A DNA stretch of 64,000 bases from Streptomyces sp. NBC_01294. GTDB lineage: Bacteria; Actinomycetota; Actinomycetes; Streptomycetales; Streptomycetaceae. Where the stretch lies: positions 5,857,501 to 5,921,500 of the forward strand of contig NZ_CP108423.1 in assembly GCF_035917235.1 (NCBI RefSeq), in the 5' to 3' direction. Below are positions 61,640-64,000 of the stretch, piece by piece. The notes beneath the pieces were generated by a model, which had not been told where the DNA came from, searched no databases, and saw only the letters and a list, made by a program, of their open reading frames with translations. Position 1 is the first letter of the stretch; each line of letters begins with the position of its first letter. The translations under genes and the position numbers were made by a program.

Positions 61640-63001
61640 GTGGAGCCAGCAAGCGGCGCTGAGCCGGCCGACGCGGCCGGCGACGCCGCCGAGGCACTCG
61701 ACCGCCCGCTGCCGGAAGGCGTGCGGCGCCGGGTCGTCGCACTCGTATCGGACGCCTTCGGCGGTCTGACGGTCGCGGACCTCCCGGCGCAGTTGCGCCA
61801 GTACGCCCGTTTCACCCCCACCCGGCGCGCCAAGTTCGCGGGCAACGCGATGGCCGCGGCGGTCGAGACCGACGGCGTGTTCCGCAGCCGGGTCGCCGAG
61901 AAGCTGCGTGAGGCGCAGGCGGACCTGGCCGGGGCGCTGGAGGCCGGCGCGCCGCCGGCCGCCGCGGATCCGCTGGACGTGGCCGCCGCCGCGTTCGTGC
62001 TGCGGCCGGCCGGCTGGGTCAAGCTGGTGGCCGCTGCGGGCGAGGAGGCGCAGCGCGCCGACGCCGAGCGGGTCGGCGAGGAGACCCGGCGCGAGCTGGA
62101 GCGCCTGCGCGAGGAGCTGGCCCACGTACGGGAACTGCACCGCACGGGCGGCGAGCAGGTGCGGGCCGAGCTGGAAACGGCCCGCAAGGAAGCCGAATCG
62201 CTTCAGCGCAAGCTGCGCAGCGCGCTGAGCGACGTCAAGCGCGGCGAGGCGGCCCTGCGCAAGGTGAACGCCGAGATCGACGGGATCCGCGGCGACGCGG
62301 CCACGCGGGTGGCCAGCGCCGAGAGCGAGACCCGGCGGCTCAAGTCGCGCCTCGCGGAGGTGGAGACGGCGCTGGAGACCTCGCGCCGGGCCACCCGCGA
62401 GGGGCGCAGCATTGAGGACATGCGGCTGCGGCTGCTGCTGGACACCGTGCTGGACGCCGCCCAGGGGCTGCGCCGCGAGCTGGCCCTGCCGCCCGTCTCG
62501 ACGCGGCCGGCCGACACCGTGGAGGCGGTGGAGCCGGGCCGGATGACACCGAAGGACATCGCGGCGCGCGCCCTGTCGGAGACCGATCCGGCGCTGCTGG
62601 ACCAGCTGTTGGCGCTGCCTCAGGCGCATCTGGTGGTCGACGGCTACAACGTGACGAAGACCGGCTATCCGACGATGCCGCTGGAGAAGCAGCGGCTGCG
62701 GCTGCTGGGCGGGCTGTCGATGCTGGCCGCGCAGACGGGCGCGGAGATGACCTGTGTCTTCGACGGGGCGGAGCTGGCGGCCCCGGTGCTGCTCGCGCCG
62801 CCGCGCGGGGTGCGGGTGCTGTTCTCCAAGGCCGGGGTGACGGCGGACGAGCTGATCCGCCAGCTGGTGCGTGCGGAGCCCCCCGGCCGGCCCGTGGTCG
62901 TGGTCTCCACGGACCGGGAGGTCGCCGACGGGGTGGCCAAGGCGGGGGCGAGGCCCGTGACGTCCGCTTTGTTGCTGAAGCGGCTTTCGCGCGTTTCGTA
63001 A
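61640..63001 (+). CDS. NYN-domain (YacP-like) RNA-binding protein with coiled coil
   Basis: This 453-residue protein has an N-terminal helical part, a long coiled coil (about 140-270, heptad Glu/Arg/Leu), and a C-terminal NYN/PIN-like nuclease domain (HLVVDGYNVTKTGYP, MTCVFDGAEL, VVVVSTDREVADGV) with the acidic residues kept. It could cleave structured RNA or tRNA. GTG at 61640. Conserved in actinobacteria. Confidence 0.85.
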   Translation: MEPASGAEPADAAGDAAEALDRPLPEGVRRRVVALVSDAFGGLTVADLPAQLRQYARFTPTRRAKFAGNAMAAAVETDGVFRSRVAEKLREAQADLAGALEAGAPPAAADPLDVAAAAFVLRPAGWVKLVAAAGEEAQRADAERVGEETRRELERLREELAHVRELHRTGGEQVRAELETARKEAESLQRKLRSALSDVKRGEAALRKVNAEIDGIRGDAATRVASAESETRRLKSRLAEVETALETSRRATREGRSIEDMRLRLLLDTVLDAAQGLRRELALPPVSTRPADTVEAVEPGRMTPKDIAARALSETDPALLDQLLALPQAHLVVDGYNVTKTGYPTMPLEKQRLRLLGGLSMLAAQTGAEMTCVFDGAELAAPVLLAPPRGVRVLFSKAGVTADELIRQLVRAEPPGRPVVVVSTDREVADGVAKAGARPVTSALLLKRLSRVS

Positions 63002-63122
63002 CTCCTCGCCCGAATGCCGGAATTGGTAGGGGTCGTAGGGAACGTACCGTCAAGTGCCCTGCACAGAGCGTGCGCTGTAGGTAAAGAACCTGGTCGAACG
63101 CCGAGTTTTTGCCCGACAGGAT

Positions 63123-63152
63123 TTGAACTGATCACAGCTGGGTCACTAGGGT
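63123..63152 (+). promoter_or_regulatory. Probable sigma-70-type promoter of the NlpC/P60 gene
   Basis: TTGAAC (63123-63128), 18 bp, then TAGGGT (63147-63152) fits the HrdB-type consensus (TTGAC, TAGRRT). It lies ~100 bp before the start at 63254. No c-di-AMP (ydaO) riboswitch of the kind found before some cell-wall hydrolase genes is apparent. Confidence 0.5.
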
Positions 63153-63253
63153 CTGCTCAAACCTTCGTGCGGTAGATCACTCATTCGGGGTGTCGGCGGA
63201 GGTGCTGCCGAGTTGCGTTCTTCGGCGGCTCGAGGAAGAAGGAGCTCGCCTTC

Positions 63254-64000
63254 GTGGCGTCCCACCGTCGACCCAAGCAGCCGACCCGCGCTCGTGTGAC
63301 CGTGATCACCGCCGCCGCGGCCGCGGCCGTCGCGTTCTCCTCCCAGGGTGCCTCCGCCGCTCCGGCGAAGCCGAGCAAGGACGAGGTCAAGACCCAGGTC
63401 GACGCCCTCTACGAAGAGGCGGAGCAGGCCACCGAGAAGTTCAACGGGGCCAAGGAGCGCCAGGAGAAGCTCGAAAAGGAAATCGGGCAGATCCAGGACC
63501 AGGTCGCGCGCGGCCAGAGCGAGCTCAACGACATGCGCAACGCGCTCGGTTCGATGGCGAGCGCCCAGTACCGCACCGGCGGCATAGACCCCTCCCTCGC
63601 GCTCCTCCTCTCCGAGGACCCCGACGGCTACCTCGACAAGGCCTCCTCCCTGGAGCACTTGAGCGGCAAGCAGGTCGAGTCGGTCCAGCGGATCCAGACC
63701 AAGCAGCGGACCCTCGCGCAGCAGCGCCAGGAGGCCGCCGGCAAGCTCGCCGACCTCGACGCCACCCGCAAGGAGCTCGGCGAGAAGAAGAAGGCCTCGC
63801 AGGACAAGCTCGCCGAGGCCCGGGCCCTCCTCAACACCCTGACCGCGCAGGAGCGCGCGGCGCTCAAGGACGAGGAGACGCGCGCCAGCCGCGCCGACGG
63901 CCAGCGCGTCGACCTCGGCAACGTCAGCGCCTCGGGCCGCGCGGGCGCCGCCCTCGCCGCCGCCAAGACCAAGGTGGGCAGTGCGTACATTTCCGGCGAA
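63254..64000 (+). CDS. NlpC/P60-type cell-wall hydrolase, 5' part
   Basis: This is an exported protein truncated by the window edge after about 249 residues. The signal peptide (VASHRRPKQPTRARVTVITA, then AAAAAVAFSSQGASA) is followed by a long coiled coil (about 40-215: EEAEQATEKFNGAKERQEKL, KKASQDKLAEARALLNTLTA). Such architecture (RipA-like) normally precedes an NlpC/P60 endopeptidase domain; AGAALAAAKTKVGSAYISGE is its beginning. GTG at 63254 follows GAAGAAGGAG. Confidence 0.88.
   Translation, partial: MASHRRPKQPTRARVTVITAAAAAAVAFSSQGASAAPAKPSKDEVKTQVDALYEEAEQATEKFNGAKERQEKLEKEIGQIQDQVARGQSELNDMRNALGSMASAQYRTGGIDPSLALLLSEDPDGYLDKASSLEHLSGKQVESVQRIQTKQRTLAQQRQEAAGKLADLDATRKELGEKKKASQDKLAEARALLNTLTAQERAALKDEETRASRADGQRVDLGNVSASGRAGAALAAAKTKVGSAYISGE

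Noticed and set aside
63002..63253. c-di-AMP (ydaO) riboswitch before the NlpC/P60 gene
   Set aside because: The conserved core segments of that motif are not present; only a promoter-like pair is visible.
1..64000. tRNA or rRNA genes
   Set aside because: No cloverleaf ends or rRNA-like stretches were noticed; a tRNAscan run would settle it.

Overview
The window reads as chromosomal Streptomyces, or a very close actinomycete. Base composition is very GC-rich with G/C third positions. GTG starts and ATGA/GTGA gene overlaps are frequent, and there is a TTA codon of the bldA type. The gene order is a typical Streptomyces core neighbourhood: aceE, E2, lpd and pepA; cobalamin genes; pspA; nadA and erpA; ctaCDF; ctaE with qcrCAB; trpD; and an NlpC/P60 protein.

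Layout. Positions 1-7071, minus strand, hold the pyruvate dehydrogenase genes: aceE (5' part), a GntR/FadR regulator, the two-lipoyl E2 and lpd, followed by pepA. Positions 7417-14151, plus strand, hold a compact exopolysaccharide locus: a secreted Agd3-type deacetylase, a PelF-type glycosyltransferase, a 12-TM membrane protein in the PelG position, a Sph3-like (GH135) protein and a GH114 lipoprotein. I read it as a Pel/galactosaminogalactan-like polysaccharide system. Positions 14252-23156 hold a second accessory block. A TetR regulator faces a long co-directional run: an AfsA-like hotdog protein, two unrecognised proteins, a tautomerase, a tandem carboxymuconolactone decarboxylase, a HAD phosphatase, a KAS III, a small overlapping ORF, an MFS exporter and an aldo/keto reductase. 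It looks like a small-molecule or signal biosynthesis cluster.

Positions 23459-36434 return to mostly core genes: a histidine kinase, a rhomboid-like protein, a phosphatidylglycerol lysyltransferase-type protein, cobT, an EamA transporter, an MBL-CobU fusion, a methyltransferase, DUF3043, pspA with its partner, cobS and a NarL-type regulator. Positions 36572-46178 carry an RND pump, nadA, erpA, a PfkB-family kinase and a cysteine desulfurase fused to a TusA domain. Positions 46462-55783 encode the aa3 oxidase and cytochrome bcc complex (ctaCDF, ctaE, qcrCAB), interrupted by an L,D-transpeptidase and a degenerate receiver protein. Positions 55961-64000 hold trpD, a SAM-IV riboswitch with a U-tract terminator upstream of a SufS-like gene, a gene-free 655-bp block bounded by 76-bp inverted repeats, an AsnC-type RAM protein, a rhomboid protease, an NYN-domain protein and a truncated NlpC/P60-type protein.

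The most interesting parts are the polysaccharide locus, the adjoining AfsA-like locus (TetR operator, candidate ATC start, TTA codon), the SAM-IV control region and the palindromic repeat block.
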